NCBI GenBank assembly: GCA_963556255.1
Contig: OY744607.1
Location: 2,330,335 to 2,394,334 of the forward strand
Length of the DNA: 64,000 nt
Source of the DNA: Allolobophora icterica
Lineage: Eukaryota; Annelida; Clitellata; Crassiclitellata; Lumbricidae
Reading direction: 5' to 3'
Position 1 is the first letter of the stretch. Each line of letters opens with the position of its first letter. Under the pieces are notes generated by a model. The model saw nothing but the letters and a program-made list of their open reading frames with translations. It was not told where the DNA came from and searched no databases. The translations under genes and the position numbers were made by a program. Of the stretch, positions 13,427 through 25,032 are shown one piece after another.

Positions 13427-13735
13427 AAACAATGATGATAACAACGATGATAATAACAATGATGATAATAACAATGATGATAATAACAATGATGATAATG
13501 ACAATTATGATAATAACAATGATGATAATGACAATGACAATAACCACAATGATGATGATAACAATGATGATAATAACAATGATGATAACAACAATGATGA
13601 TAATGATGATGATGATGATGATGACAATGATGATAATGACAATGATGATAATAACAATGATGATAATGACAACGATGATAACAACAATGATGATAACAAC
13701 AATGATGATAATAACAATGATGATTATGACATTAC
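13427..13735 (+). repeat. 15-bp AATGATGATAATAAC minisatellite abutting an APP exon
   Basis: About 20 units directly next to the donor of the exon at 13736-13964. An AAC/AAT-rich stretch also covers 12903-13155. Confidence 0.92.
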
Positions 13736-13964
13736 CAATTTGTCTCCGAATGTTGCTCTTATGCTTTGACAGATGGTCTAGCGATAGAAGCGCTTTCTTC
13801 AATAGTCTCTCGATGCTTTCCAGTTGTGACATCGTCTGCTTTCGGACGTGGTCCACGGACTGTGGCTCGGTCTCTCGGAGACGAGTGTAGAGACCGACTG
13901 TGTGGACCCGGTCCTTCTGAAGAGCTCTGATGTATTGTCTTAGCAACCGGACGACCTTCGCTGG
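13736..13964 (-). CDS. APP: APP-family protein, E2 domain exon (third helical segment)
   Basis: A 229-nt exon, phase 0 to phase 1, with acceptor CTCTAG and donor TTG|GTAATG. The product contains LLRQYIRALQKDRVHT, a close match to the vertebrate E2 stretch MLKKYVRAEQKDRQHT. It continues with VRKQTMSQLESIERLL against RSQVMTHLRVIYERM. E2 is an elongated antiparallel helical bundle that binds heparin and mediates dimerisation. Downstream of the donor the intron turns at once into a GAT/AAC minisatellite that leaves the reading frame open for about 100 further codons; those codons are not part of the protein. Confidence 0.93.
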
Positions 13965-13989
13965 CTAGAGTTTCACCAACAGAATAACA

Positions 13990-14195
13990 GTTTGTCAGCA
14001 ACTGAAACCAGTTCCAGTTTCAGGAAAGCAATAACGGTTTCTCAGAAACTTAAGCAGTTTTAAGAAAAGAATAACGGTTTCTTAGAAACTAAAACCAGTT
14101 TCAGTTTTAGCAAAACAAAAACGGTTTCTCAGAAACTGAAACCAGTTTCAGTTTCAGTAAAAAATATCGGTTTGTCAGAAGCTGAAACCAGTTTC
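13990..14195 (+). repeat. ~50-bp tandem repeat with GAAACTGAAACCAGTTTC
   Basis: Four units, each holding the dyad GAAACTGAAACCAGTTTCAG and a GGTTTCTCAGAAACT segment, between two APP E2 exons. Confidence 0.85.
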
Positions 14196-14250
14196 ATTAC
14201 AGTGGTGCTATAGAAGTTCCTTGATTAGATTAGATTAGATTAGATTGGAC

Positions 14251-14409
14251 CTGGACGTTTTTGTCATCAACCGCTTCCATGAAGTCTTCGAAGATCTGCT
14301 GCTCGCGACTGTTGAGCTGTGCTTGGATCCTCTGGTCATGCAGTTGCTCCAGCTGCTTTCGTTCCAACTCCTTCTCCGCCTCCTCCGCCTTGTACATCAT
14401 CTGGAATCT
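14251..14409 (-). CDS. APP: APP-family protein, E2 domain exon (second helical segment)
   Basis: A 159-nt exon (53 codons, phase 0 both sides), acceptor CTGCAG and donor CAG|GTCCAA. It encodes RFQMMYKAEEAEKELERKQL followed by HDQRIQAQLNSREQQIFEDF. This aligns with the vertebrate E2 stretch containing FQEKVESLEQEAANERQQL and ARVEAMLNDRRRLALENY. The charged heptad-like pattern fits the long E2 coiled-coil helix. Confidence 0.92.
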
Positions 14410-14524
14410 CTGCAGTTACAGCAATGTAACCGTTTATATAGCACCATCACAATAAAATCTATTAAATGCATTTGGTATGTACATTGTGTATGCACTGTGC
14501 CCTGGTATTGTTATTCCAGAAGGG

Positions 14525-14610
14525 CATGGTAGCTGAATGGATAGAGCCCTTGGCCTGTAATGCAAAGAATACGGGTTCGATCCTCCACTAGGACGGTCCC
14601 TGTGTAACTT
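14525..14610 (+). repeat. tRNA-derived SINE head, family 2
   Basis: GGTAGCTGAATGGATAGAGC with B box GGGTTCGATCCTCC. The body is short and diverged. Confidence 0.6.
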
Positions 14611-14779
14611 CCAATGTAACTAGATAATTTTGTATCAAATTCCAACATTTGTTTTACATTCTCGTTTCTTAAATCTTAATACATATATAAGGTAATGAAA
14701 CAAAATAATCGTAAAAATAATTAATAAATTGGGCACCGGTTCTGCTGCAATGGGAAAATTCCTGCCGGTCCATCACACT

Positions 14780-16030
14780 GAAAAGTTTGGGCAGCGCTGA
14801 ACTACATCATCAACTATCTTCGACACCTTTTAAACGTATTTAAGTTCTGCTATTTATATAAAGTTTGGCAGCGCTGACCTATATCATCAACTATCTTCGA
14901 CACCTTTTAAACGTATTTACGTTCTGCTATTTATACCTCACTCGCGTTCAGTCGTAGGATTCAAGCATTGTTACTGAGCTTTATTGCAAGGTCGATGTCA
15001 ATGACTGTGGCTGCCACAAGATGTCGTTAAACGCTAAATATTAATTACAAAATCCTGAAGTATATTCGACACCATTTAAACGTCTTTACACTCTTCTATT
15101 AATTTATGCCTCATTTACGCTCAATGGCATGATCTACATCGAGGAGGCTATAATGTAACATTGATGTCAACGGCCGTGGATGCCACAAGATGTCGTTATA
15201 AACACTGAATATTAACTCTAAAACGCTCAACAGTATTCGACACATTTTAAACGCGTTTCCGTTCTGCTATTTATACCTCGCCCATGTTCAATCATAAGAT
15301 TATAAAACTGGACACTTTAGCCTAGAGGATAAAGTCGACGTCATCGGTCGTGGCAGAAAACAAGATGTCGCTAAACATTTAATTTCGACAACACAGTTCT
15401 CAGCTATACCTTTAAACGCGTTTCCGTTTTGCTATATAGCACTTGAGTTCAATGGAACGATTATAGTAAAGTGCTCTAATGAGTCTAGTCTAGTTAAGAT
15501 TGATGTCAAAGGTACCCTACGGCCAAAAGATGTCGTTATAAACATTGGATATTAACTGCCAATTGCTTAAGTATATTCGACACCTTTTAAACGCGTTTAA
15601 GTCCTGCTATAAATACCTCAGTTTCGTTCAATTCTACGATGCATTTGCAGTTTAGCTGTGGTGGACACAAAATATTGTTCAACTACATTCGACACCTTTA
15701 AAACGCCTTTCAGTAGTTATTTATAAGTAACTTGCGTCCAATTGATCAATTGTGTAATAGTCGGTCAGGTAATTTTGTATAAGGTCGACGTAACGGCTGT
15801 GGCAGCCACAAGATGTCGTTCAACCACATTAGACACCTTTGAAACGCGTTTCACTACTGTTATTTATACGCCAACTGTGTTTAATCGTAGAATGTTCGAT
15901 TCGGTCCGTGTTTAACGTCGAAGTCAACGGCTGTGGCAGCCACAAGATGTTAACGAAGGATAAAAATCTTAATATTGGATGAATTTCCCTCTAAAAAAAG
16001 ATATTGATGCCTACCACTATAGATGTCGTT
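14780..16030 (-). repeat. Same TATA-core repeat in inverted orientation (about 8 units)
   Basis: Minus-strand units are recognised by the complement of the core (CGACACCTTTTAAACGCGTT, CTGCTATTTATACCTC, GCCACAAGATGTCGTT) near 14817, 14893, 15060, 15230, 15400, 15570, 15690 and 15830. The first two are part of a ~77-bp tandem duplication (14783-14940). The orientation is opposite to the array at 5.4-10.9 kb, with APP E2 coding exons between the two. Confidence 0.85.
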
Positions 16031-16083
16031 CAACCAGTGGATACTACTAGTAGTAAAATGACAAATGTTAAGCGCTGCATCTT

Positions 16084-16390
16084 TCTAACCCTCTCTCTGT
16101 GGCTCTTCCCTCCCTCCCTCCGTGGCTCTTCCCGACTCCATCCTTATACAAGTCATTGGGTTAAACTGGACGACGGAACGAAGGAAAGAGGCCATCCTTT
16201 TCTCCATGGCTCTTCCCTCTATCCCCCTCCCTGGCTCTTCCCTCCATCTATTCCTCTCTCTGTGTCTCTTCCCACTATCCCTCCCTCCCTCTTTGGCTCT
16301 TCCCTCCCTCCCTCGTTGGCTCTTCCCTCTATCCCTCCCTCAGTCGCTCTTCCCTCTATCCATCCCTTCCCACCTCCACCAAAACGACCG
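16084..16390 (+). repeat. GGCTCTTCCCTCCCTCC minisatellite with inverted flanks
   Basis: Units of about 26-30 bp built on GGCTCTTCCCTC. A ~60-bp segment at 16139-16195 (ACAAGTCATTGGGTTAAACT) recurs inverted at about 17020-17080, across the hAT MITE. Confidence 0.8.
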
Positions 16391-16398
16391 CCTCTTCC

Positions 16399-17005
16399 CA
16401 GTGGCGTACGGAGCTGAAATGCCGCCCGGGGCGAGGGCCCAAAATGCCGCCCTTGGGCACTTAATTTTCGATATGCTATTTTATCTAAGATATTGCATGA
16501 CGATCGTATTACATATAAAATTTTATTTTATAAAGCCTTCTGGATTTTCACTTGTCACTGTATTGTGTAATTATCCGTTTTAGCGATACATTTTCAACTT
16601 AATAGCGAGTAACCGAAATTCGAAAATAACTGAACACTTTTACTAAACTTTGTTGAAAGGATAAGTGGTCATTTTAAATGACAAAGTATGCAGTCAATTT
16701 CTGTGATAACCAGACCAATTTTAAAATTAATTTTATAAAGAGGACTAAACTAAGTGGTGAAAGGTTGTGGTGGGGATATTGATTGCTTGTGATTACACTT
16801 TATTCTAAGTCATTAATTCGTTAAGATATAATTGTGACGGTTTCTTTCTTTCTTTCTTCCTTTCTCTTTCTTTGATTTCTCTTCTACTTTTTCATTTGTT
16901 ATCTAAAATTGACTCTTAGGAAAATAATAACCCTATTTTGCCGCCCCTACAAAAGTGCCGCCCGGGGCGACTCGCCCCCTCTGCCCCCCCTTCGGTACGC
17001 CACTG
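16399..17005. mobile_element. hAT-type MITE with perfect 8-bp target duplication
   Basis: 607 bp bounded by CCTCTTCC at 16391-16398 and 17006-17013. Inverted ends are CAGTGGCGTACGGAG and, at the right read inward, CAGTGGCGTACCGAAGGGG. GC-rich subterminal stretches carry GTGCCGCCCGGGGCGA. No transposase is recognisable. Confidence 0.9.
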
Positions 17006-17140
17006 CCTCTTCCCTCGTTTCGTCTTCCAATTTAACCCAATCACTTGTATAATCATTCCAGTGTCTCTGCCATGTGTGTCTTTATACATGTTTGCAACCA
17101 TGGATATATGTATGCACGATGCATACTAATATCCATAGTC

Positions 17141-17312
17141 GATTAAGCGCCACTATCTAATGACCAAGCACCATCGATGGCGCTGAGCAATTGCGAGCGA
17201 AAGACTTCCTCAAGGTATCTACACAGTAACTGTCACAGAGGTTGGAGATCGAACCCATACGCTCCACATTACAAGGCAAGCACTCTAACCAATCAGCTGC
17301 CATGTCCCAAAA
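17141..17312 (-). repeat. tRNA-derived SINE, family 2
   Basis: Full-length minus-strand copy: tRNA-like head GGCAGCTGATTGGTTAGAG with B box GGGTTCGATCT, and body with GATGGCGCTGAGCAATTGCG. Confidence 0.8.
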
Positions 17313-17479
17313 CTTGCATGTATCTATGTATCGCATTGCATGTAGCAAAACCATTTATATAGAGCATCTATAGTAACCCCTCAAGGGCACCTTTGCAACA
17401 TATACTCGTTTGCTACCCTCCAAACGCACACTCTCGTATTCTAGCTCTCTTTCAAAGTTTGACTCACGAGCGTACTTAC

Positions 17480-17575
17480 GCTCGTTATCTCCTTGCTCAG
17501 CTTTTCGCTCGCCTTCAGGTCGATCGACTTCAGGCTCTCGACTCGCTGACGAGCAGTCGCCCAGTCTTTCATCAT
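17480..17575 (-). CDS. APP: APP-family protein, E2 domain exon (short helical segment)
   Basis: A 96-nt exon of 32 codons, phase 0 both sides, between a CTGCAG acceptor and a strong AGC|GTAAGT donor. It encodes MMKDWATARQRVESL and onward, matching vertebrate E2 VMREWEEAERQAKNL. It joins in phase to the exons at 18362-18534 and 14251-14409. It is too short to stand out as an open frame and was found by similarity. Confidence 0.9.
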
Positions 17576-17829
17576 CTGCAGATCAACATCAGCATCATCA
17601 ACACCGGATTACAAAGCCTGGTAGCGGCGCTATATAAATACGTAATCAATTACGTTGTAAATTTGATAACTACGCCACTACATGTACGCTGGTAGTGCCA
17701 GTCTCAAGCCTAGAGAAAGGGAGGAGGGCGACGCTAATCGTCTTTGTTATGACACAGCATCGTTAGAAAGCAACTAACCTAGTTAATTAATTATGTAATT
17801 AATTAATTACAGTGACAGAAATATTTCAA

Positions 17830-18072
17830 TCTTCTTCACTTTATAGTCAATTTCATCATAATCATCAGCATTGTCATTGCCATACTCTTCCTCAATAAAT
17901 TCATTGTCAATTTCATCATCATCGTTATCATTATCATCATCGTGACCATCGATATCGTCATCAGCAAAATCTCCATCGTCATCACGATCGTCATCGCCTT
18001 TGTAGCGGCATGGTCATGTTACAGCGCTCTAGAATTGTCCGTGTTATTATTATTATTATCACCATCTTCATT

Positions 18073-18127
<55 letters not shown>

Positions 18128-18200
18128 CCATTATCGTCATTATCATCAACATCACCATAATCCTTGTCATCAATATCGTCATTCCCATCCATCATCATCA
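17830..18200 (+). repeat. CATCGTCATC-rich interrupted microsatellite in an APP intron
   Basis: A CAT-rich stretch, pure (ATC)n at 18066-18126. The minus strand of 17840-18010 is open and strongly acidic, but it lies between two E2 exons. Confidence 0.85.
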
Positions 18201-18361
18201 ATGTCGTGCTCATCAACATCCTTCACTGCACTCAGATCTCATACATTACATTAACCATTGCATGCATTCAGCTTCTTACGACTATAGTAACACAGACATA
18301 AACTGAGAAAGATGGTCAATCTAACAGCACATGGCCTTCGAATGGTCAAGCGATGGCTGAC

Positions 18362-18534
18362 CTTGGCTACTTTGTCCTGATGATATTTCTTCATGTCATT
18401 CTTCGCTTTCAGGTAGTATTCGCGTTCGTTCCATTTGTGGGCAACTGGAGGTTTGTTAACGTACTTGACAAAGTCGTCGCTTTTAACAGCAGCTTTCACC
18501 TTCTCTTCTGGAACTTCGGCCTTTATGCCAGAAA
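18362..18534 (-). CDS. APP: APP-family protein, exon carrying the E1-E2 linker and start of E2
   Basis: A 173-nt exon, phase 1 to phase 0, acceptor TTTTAG and donor AAG|GTCAGC. It encodes a short mixed-charge linker (SGIKAEVPEEKVKAAV) and then DDFVKYVNKP and YLKAKNDMKKYHQDKVAK. The latter aligns with the beginning of vertebrate E2 (DAVDKYLETP, FQKAKERLEAKHRERM). The linker is only about 25 residues long and lacks the acidic region and Kunitz insert that occupy this place in vertebrate APP. Confidence 0.88.
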
Positions 18535-18714
18535 CTAAAACACACAAACCACGGACCCAGATCATCACTTGACATCTCTGGACAACCCCTCTGATAGGAC
18601 GCAGCATTCGTTAATAAGCTGGAACCATGCGTTGAGCATTAGAGTAGTGCTTTAGAAATTTGGAGTTTACGAATGCGATTCCAAAATAAGAGAACTGTCT
18701 ATTAATCCAACAAT

Positions 18715-18860
18715 CGTGTTGGATAGTTACTTTTCAAAAGTAACTAGTTACAGTAACTAGTTACTGGCAAGGAAAAAGTAACTAGTAATCTACAAATAGT
18801 TACTTTAGAAAAAAGTAACAGTAACTGATTACAGTTACGTTGAAAAGTAACTAAGCATTT
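18715..18860. repeat. Palindromic GTAACTAGTTAC-type foldback repeat
   Basis: Dense alternation of AGTAACTAGTTACAGTAACT and its complement, beginning GTTACTTTTCAAAAGTAAC and ending GTTGAAAAGTAACTAAG. It looks like a small foldback MITE in an APP intron. Confidence 0.6.
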
Positions 18861-19017
18861 TCAGTTACTGTAAGTGGAATGTTTACTTAAATTTTCAGCT
18901 CCCTCCATGATAAAATTAGACTTTGAAATTGATATATATAAAAGGAATATATACACTTAGCATTAGAATAGCGCTTTAGAAAATTGGAGTTTACAATTAC
19001 AATTACAATTACATCAA

Positions 19018-19127
19018 TGCATACATACATACATACAGACATACATACATACATACATACATACATACATACATACATACATACATACATACATACATAC
19101 ATACATACATACATACATACATACATT
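19018..19127 (+). repeat. (ACAT)n microsatellite
   Basis: About 27 units, starting 30 bp past the APP copper-binding exon. Confidence 0.95.
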
Positions 19128-19157
19128 AGGAACAAGGCAGAACATTTGTGTGCCAAC

Positions 19158-19394
19158 CTTTATTTGTTACAGAGGTCTGATTCCGAGCGCAACAGACAAA
19201 CTCGATTCCATTGAACTTGCTCACTCCGCAGGGCTGGAGCATTCCATAGTTGTGCTGCGTCATGCCTTTGTCCGAACAAGACTTCTCCGACTTGACTTTC
19301 CAGCTGTCGATCAGCGCACATAGCTTGGGCTCGTGGATGTGGTGGAAAGCGCAGTGCTCAGGAACGAGCAGGGCGTCACTCTGGAAAGGTCCAA
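19158..19394 (-). CDS. APP: APP-family protein, copper-binding subdomain of E1
   Basis: A 237-nt exon, phase 1 to phase 1, acceptor TTGCAG and donor AAG|GTTGGC. It encodes GPFQSDALLVPEHC and HNYGMLQPCGVSKFNGIEFV followed by CC. These match the vertebrate copper-binding subdomain ([34 protein letters not shown]) with all characteristic cysteines. The first base pattern (TTGG after a phase-1 junction) equals the human exon 3/exon 4 junction as I recall it, suggesting a conserved intron position. The donor at 19157 was preferred over GTAACA slightly upstream because only it restores phase with the next exon. An (ACAT)n microsatellite follows in the intron. Confidence 0.92.
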
Positions 19395-19427
19395 CTGCAA
19401 AATTCCACATAAAATACTTAAATGTAT

Positions 19428-19545
19428 CTGGATTTCTGCCCCACCTGCACCCTTAGCCTTCTCAGCTATAATGATCGCACACTGTCAGTGGGCAGATGAG
19501 ACGGCAAGGGTGAGGATCTCGACTGTCCACCAGCCCTCATAGACA
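19428..19545 (+). repeat. SINE family 1 fragment
   Basis: GATTTCTGCCCCACCTGCAC, CAGCTATAATGATCGCACAC and CCACCAGCCCTCATA match the middle of family 1. It begins about 35 bp from the APP copper-binding exon border. Confidence 0.65.
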
Positions 19546-19937
19546 TAGTTGACGTTAAAACTTTGGACGTAAATATTAGGAGCAGCAAAAAACTTGGCCT
19601 GTGCCTCAGAGTTAAATCTGTGTCTGACTTGAGTCAAGTTGAGTGATTCCAAAGGATAGCCTACCATTTATGTTAAGGCATATCTTCAAATGGTGCTAAA
19701 TCAATAAACTCATCGTCACCTACCTACGTTAGTGCATGTTCTATAACATCTGCAATGTTTTTCGACAGACTACGTTCATGCTCCAATGACTCACACACAT
19801 TCAGTTGATTTCATAAGGATCTGCTCAGCCCACAGGCCTTCCACTCCAAACTGAAGTCTCCTATCTTCAAGCATTCCTACCCCCAATCCATCCTATCCCC
19901 TCCTTCCAAGCTTTCTTGTCCTCAACGAAACCTAGCT

Positions 19938-19939
19938 CC

Positions 19940-19978
<39 letters not shown>

Positions 19979-20007
19979 GTGTGTGTGTCTGGCTGGCTGT
20001 CTGTCTG

Positions 20008-20064
<57 letters not shown>
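19938..20064 (+). repeat. (TCTG)n/(TC)n microsatellite
   Basis: TCTG units followed by TC units, next to a SINE family 3 relative at 20095-20216. Confidence 0.95.
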
Positions 20065-20659
20065 GGTCTCTATGGCAACCGGACTCGGACCTCCACTGGA
20101 CATCGATCTCTGGACAACCCCTCTGACAGTACGTAGCACTCGTAAATAAGCTGGTGCTTTGCACTTAGCTTTAGAGTAGCGCCTTAGAAATTTGGAGTTT
20201 ACGATTACCATTACAGGACTGCACTTGGAGCTGATACTGAACACACCCAGGCATTCTAATTTGATTCTGGGCGCTGTTGACCATCTGGACGCATTCAACA
20301 TCCTCACGCGTCCAGATGACCGATCACCATGGCACCGCAGACTTCATCATCAAACCTCGTTCCGACTAAGATCGAATCATGCGCTTGGAATTAAGGATCG
20401 AAGAGAACGGAAGAGGGAAACGGAAGCGGAAGAGGGAAACTACGCGAGCGTTGTTTACCAAGAACGGACACGGACGAGATTATTGCATCTTGCGCAATTA
20501 TTTTGGCGAATATTTGACGGCTGAAATCATTTTTCACAGAGCTGTTCGTTAGGCGGGTGTGCAAGCTGTTGGGAAAAAGGGAAGGAGATGCAGTAGACTT
20601 ACTAGACTATAGTGCTTCAATCTCACAATGACAAATACATTTTGCTCCTATATACGTGT

Positions 20660-20672
20660 ATCTTATTATTAA

Positions 20673-20703
<31 letters not shown>

Positions 20704-20809
20704 TATTATTATTAATTTTTTTTGCCCCAAGGTACATATGATCCCTCGGGGACTTAAATAATAATTAAATAAGTAAATCATCTGGAACGGCCTCTATTCA
20801 GGATATTCA

Positions 20810-20853
<44 letters not shown>

Positions 20854-20960
20854 TTATTATTATTATTATCATCATTATTATTATTATTATTATTATTATA
20901 TTACTTATTTCATCATCATCATCGTCGTCGTCGTCGTCGTCATCATCATCACTATTACTT
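20660..20960 (+). repeat. ATT microsatellites flanking a hairpin repeat
   Basis: Arrays at 20665-20720 and 20812-20900, then CATCGTCGT triplets to 20950. Between them TTTTTGCCCCAAGGTACA with ATGATCCCTCGGGGACTT is a minus-strand copy of the hairpin repeat also found near 4790, 27800, 30035 and 30130. Confidence 0.85.
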
Positions 20961-21337
20961 ATTTTTATTATTATTATTGGTAATTAATAACTTCTACTGC
21001 GCCGGTGTCTAATGCACAAGGCATCAACCAATGGTGCACCAAAGCAAAGCTGTAATCAGGTCAACCTTTAGAAGACCAGAGTCACCAGACTGATAGTTTA
21101 TTCCTGTCCAAAGATTTTTCTGCTCCTGGTTTAAGACTATCTATCTCCCTCTGTGTAATTTTTACCTCTGTCCATACGTACATGTTTTCATCCCTACTAG
21201 TTCAGGGCTTCAGGCTATCTTTCCTGAAGATTCCTCCCTAGACAATTTCTCCTGCCCATAGAAAAATGACAGTTCTTCCCCTCTTGTTTAGATGACTGCA
21301 TTTGTATTTCCTACTGCAGATGTCCTTTTTCTCCTGG

Positions 21338-21461
<124 letters not shown>

Positions 21462-22841
21462 CTTCTTTCTTCCCTCAAAAATCGTTCCTTACTGTCGGGG
21501 TTTTGCACCGATTGCAGAAATGTCAAAAGACAATCGACGTTAAAAGAAAAACAAAAATTCTCCTTTACCAGTAATTTTAAGAGTAATTTTAAGAGTTTTC
21601 TCAGTTAATAATTTTACAAATTTTCTCACACTTTTTCCAATTTACTTTAGAGTTCAGTTTTATTTAAAACTGGAACAACAACACTTCTTCTTTATCCAAT
21701 CTACCTTGGACTTTGTCAGCCTTAAAAAACTCAACCTTCTTCCGTTACTCCAATTTACTTTCAAATTCATCATTCCACTTGTAATTGTAAAAATTTTCCT
21801 TGATCATTATTCCACTTTACTTTAGATTTCATTATTCTTTCAAAATCCGACAACTTTTCTTCCATCATTCCGATCAGCCACCATCCCAACCCGCTGACGT
21901 ACAACACCCCATACATGCGTTCACACAACCCTCGGCTTATGTCGACGACGTGGCCTGACCTCCTGTCAGGCACGTCTTAGCAGGAGTGGAAGTACTTCTA
22001 GAAACAATTCCTTCCTTCGACTCGCCCAGCAGACGTGCCCCGTGCCGTCCATAAGCATCCAGTCGAAACCTATTGATTTCCGGCGAGCCAACCGACAATC
22101 CTCCGCAGACCAACCCTGGCTCTCCTAGGACGAATATTATCATATTAGCCGGTCCCGCGTGGATTGGCTTGGCTTAGCTTTGGCGCAGTAACGATATATG
22201 TGTATCGTCTGCCTACAGTTATGTTGACCATGCGAATTGCGAAGCAATGTAATAAAGCCTTTCGGAGCTCCCCAGCAGACCCTGCATAAATACCCACGCG
22301 AGAAAACAAATACCTATAGAACGTAAAGTCGTGCAGTACTAGCTATCTTCCCACAGAAGGTGTTTGACAATGTGTATTGTAAAGTAATAATATTATAAGG
22401 TCTGTAAGATGTTTCTAAAAGATATTTGCCGGATCCGGAAACGAACCGGGTACCATTTGTTCCATATGCGAAGCTTCACGTTTTTGTGTAATTAAAAATT
22501 TACGAAATAAATTTGTGTACTTGAAATAAGTGACTTGGTACATTTTGAATTTTAGTCATTTCTGTGCAGTTGTGAAGTTCTCTAAAATTGCAGTAAATCC
22601 AAAATGTTGACATAATTTCAAGAGAATGGAATTGAATTCAATGGATGTGTAATTGTTTTAAGGGTGAACATTTATAATTTTATATACGTAAGTTTATTGA
22701 ATAAGTTTTTAAAGAAAAAATTTTTTTAAAGAAAAAAAATTGTTTGCAACTATTTGCGTCTACAGTATTTGCCGAGGCGAATAGTTCCGGAAACGGGATT
22801 TCCGGCCGAGGCAAATGTCCGAGGCGATTTCCGGTGGACCC

Positions 22842-22892
22842 CTAATTACAAGGCGAGCACTCTAACCAATCAATTACCATCACGTGTCACCC
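22842..22892 (-). repeat. tRNA-derived SINE, family 2 (head fragment)
   Basis: TACAAGGCGAGCACTCTAAC followed by CAATCAATTACC is the tRNA-like head in reverse. It lies 50 bp past the donor of the APP exon at 22942-23065. Confidence 0.6.
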
Positions 22893-22941
22893 AGTCCCTA
22901 CTATTGGACGCTTTGTTGCGAGATGTCTTGAAGATACTAAC

Positions 22942-23065
22942 CAAGACAATGGAACGGCAGAACCGAAAACTGTTCACAATGAGTTCGTCCAAAATCGCAC
23001 CACTTCCCAATCGTTTCTCTCTTGTTGCCTTCGATTACGTTTCTTACGTCGAGCGACGGATAGAC
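22942..23065 (-). CDS. APP: APP-family protein, E1 exon ending the growth-factor-like domain
   Basis: A 124-nt exon, phase 0 to phase 1, between acceptor GTTAG and donor CTTG|GTTAGT. It encodes VYPSLDVRNVIEGNK and WCDFGRTHCEQFSVLPFHCL, matching vertebrate VYPELQITNVVEANQ and [22 protein letters not shown]. The human counterpart, as recalled, is 130 bp with the same phases. It lies between a SINE fragment and a foldback pair of LINE tails, and is opposite an unrelated plus-strand open frame, so automatic annotation could miss it. Confidence 0.9.
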
Positions 23066-23094
23066 CTAACAACAGAATATCACTGTAACGTAAT

Positions 23095-23192
23095 CACAGA
23101 TGTATATAGCGCCTCTTTGAGAGACAGACTCATCAGAGGTGCTGCTCCTGACTTTGAAGAGGCGCTATATAAATTCAAGCTAGGCAGAGTGG
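23095..23192. repeat. Foldback pair of LINE-tail sequences
   Basis: TATATAGCGCCTCTTTGAGA and GAAGAGGCGCTATATAAATT form inverted arms around TCATCAGAGGTGCTGCTCC. Single tails of this kind lie near 3515, 17620, 31645, 37940, 38455 and 49140. It begins 30 bp from the acceptor side of the APP exon at 22942-23065. Confidence 0.7.
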
Positions 23193-23225
23193 CTAACGTG
23201 ATGCTGCTCCTACACGGAGCAACTG

Positions 23226-23331
23226 CACAGAATTCGTGTTATAATAATAAAAATAATAATGATAATAATAATAATAATAAAAAATAATAATAAAAAAAAA
23301 AAATAAATAAAAAATAATAATAATAAAAAAA

Positions 23332-23370
<39 letters not shown>

Positions 23371-23372
23371 TT
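23226..23372 (+). repeat. (AAT)n microsatellite
   Basis: Interrupted AAT array following the LINE-tail foldback. Confidence 0.92.
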
Positions 23373-24460
23373 TCGTTTAATATCTTCAAACTGACAATTA
23401 CGCAGTATATGATTACAAAATTAAATCAGTATGAACGGATGATCACAAGTTATTACAGGAGTCGAATTTAACTGTATACGGCAGCCATGCAAGGCGCCCA
23501 TCACGTCCTACATCTCATTTTAACAACGCGCCATCTCGCGAATGAAAGGCTGAGTGGACCTTTGGGAGGGTTGCGGGAAGCGATCCCGCTTCACGCCAGT
23601 GATGTTACCACTACTCTATGGACCCCCCCACATTGCACAACAGTAATAATATCAACACTAATAATAATAACAACAAGAACAACAACAAAAATAAATTAAT
23701 TAATAAACAACTAATTATACAGCATTGGTGTCAAACACACAGGGCATCAACCAAAACCGGGCCGTCTTCATGTCAACACCTGAGAGCTCCGGTAACAGTG
23801 CTAAGGGTTACGCTGCAAAGGGGAGGGTCGTAAATATCGCCCTACGTTTATGGATTTCCAAGCCACAGTGAGAGGGTGGGGGGGGGGGTCGAGGGCGCGT
23901 TTCAGGGCTGACCCACCCGCGTTTGTCAACGCCTGTAGGGGAGACCTGAGACCTGTACAAGTGAACAGGCACTCAAGGCACCGGGAAAAGGAGCCGATCT
24001 TTTCCATCCCGAGGGTAAACAAATCACCCATTCCATCTGCACTTGACCCTATTCCCTCATCTCAGATTGCTCTTCAGCCAATGCATATTATATATACATA
24101 TATGTGTATATATATCTTTGTGTGCTTGTATGTGTATAATGCTCCTGTGCATATAATGTATTATATATAGAATATACATTATATATAACACATTACGTGC
24201 ATAAATATATATATATAGGCATAGGAGCAGTATACACACATAAATACGCAAATATACATATATAAACATGCTCATAATTATATACATATAACTATACCCA
24301 AATTTATATATATAGACATGCTCAGGAGCATCACACACACACATAATTATATATGTATGCAAATAAACATATAAATATATAGGTGCCCATATTTATACAA
24401 TATATAATATAAATATTCTGTAGACATAAATCTGTACATATATATGCATATATATATATA

Positions 24461-24527
<67 letters not shown>

Positions 24528-24777
24528 GCACACATTTGTATGCATCATAAAACTACACTATATTGCAGTAGAACTGTTGCAAATGACACATAACGCACAC
24601 ACGTGCCTCATGTTAAAGTGCAAACATAACATAATCTAAGTAACATAAATTGATAATTATCTTGGGTTGTAGTAATTCACAGCAGAGGAAACGGTTTATC
24701 AAACAGCAGAAATGATTGAACATGACTGTAGTACAAGCACTGATTTCTAGGAACATTTCTTCAACTGAAGAAAAGTG

Positions 24778-25032
24778 GGGTCCCTTAAGCCAACCCCGAG
24801 AGGGAGCCGTGGGTTTGAAGTATTAGCGACGTCATTTTCTTGGTCTCGGCATATAAGGGTGGGTGGCCAGTCCTCTCCCTCACCGACTCATCTTCCCACC
24901 GACAGTGTACTGGCAGTGTACTCATTATAGCTGAGTTGGCTAGGGGGCACAGGTGGGGCAGAAATCTCAAAACAAATGTCTATCATGCTGGGATTTGAAC
25001 CCCGACCTCTCCCGAGCAGGCCAAACTATTGC
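24778..25032 (-). repeat. tRNA-derived SINE, family 1
   Basis: The minus strand shows GGGGTTCAAATCCCAGC and the family body (GTACACTGCCAGTACACTGT; AGAGGACTGGCCACCCACCC). Confidence 0.78.

Noticed and set aside
17840..18010. Minus-strand acidic open frame (DDD…EFIEEEYGNDNADDYDEIDYK) that could be the classical APP acidic exon
   Set aside because: It lies between two E2 exons that join directly in phase, no acceptor with a pyrimidine tract precedes it, and its frame would enter in phase 1 where phase 0 is needed. It is treated as intronic CAT-type repeat.
22754..23287. 177-codon plus-strand frame
   Set aside because: It overlaps the APP exon on the other strand and otherwise consists of SINE and LINE-tail sequence.
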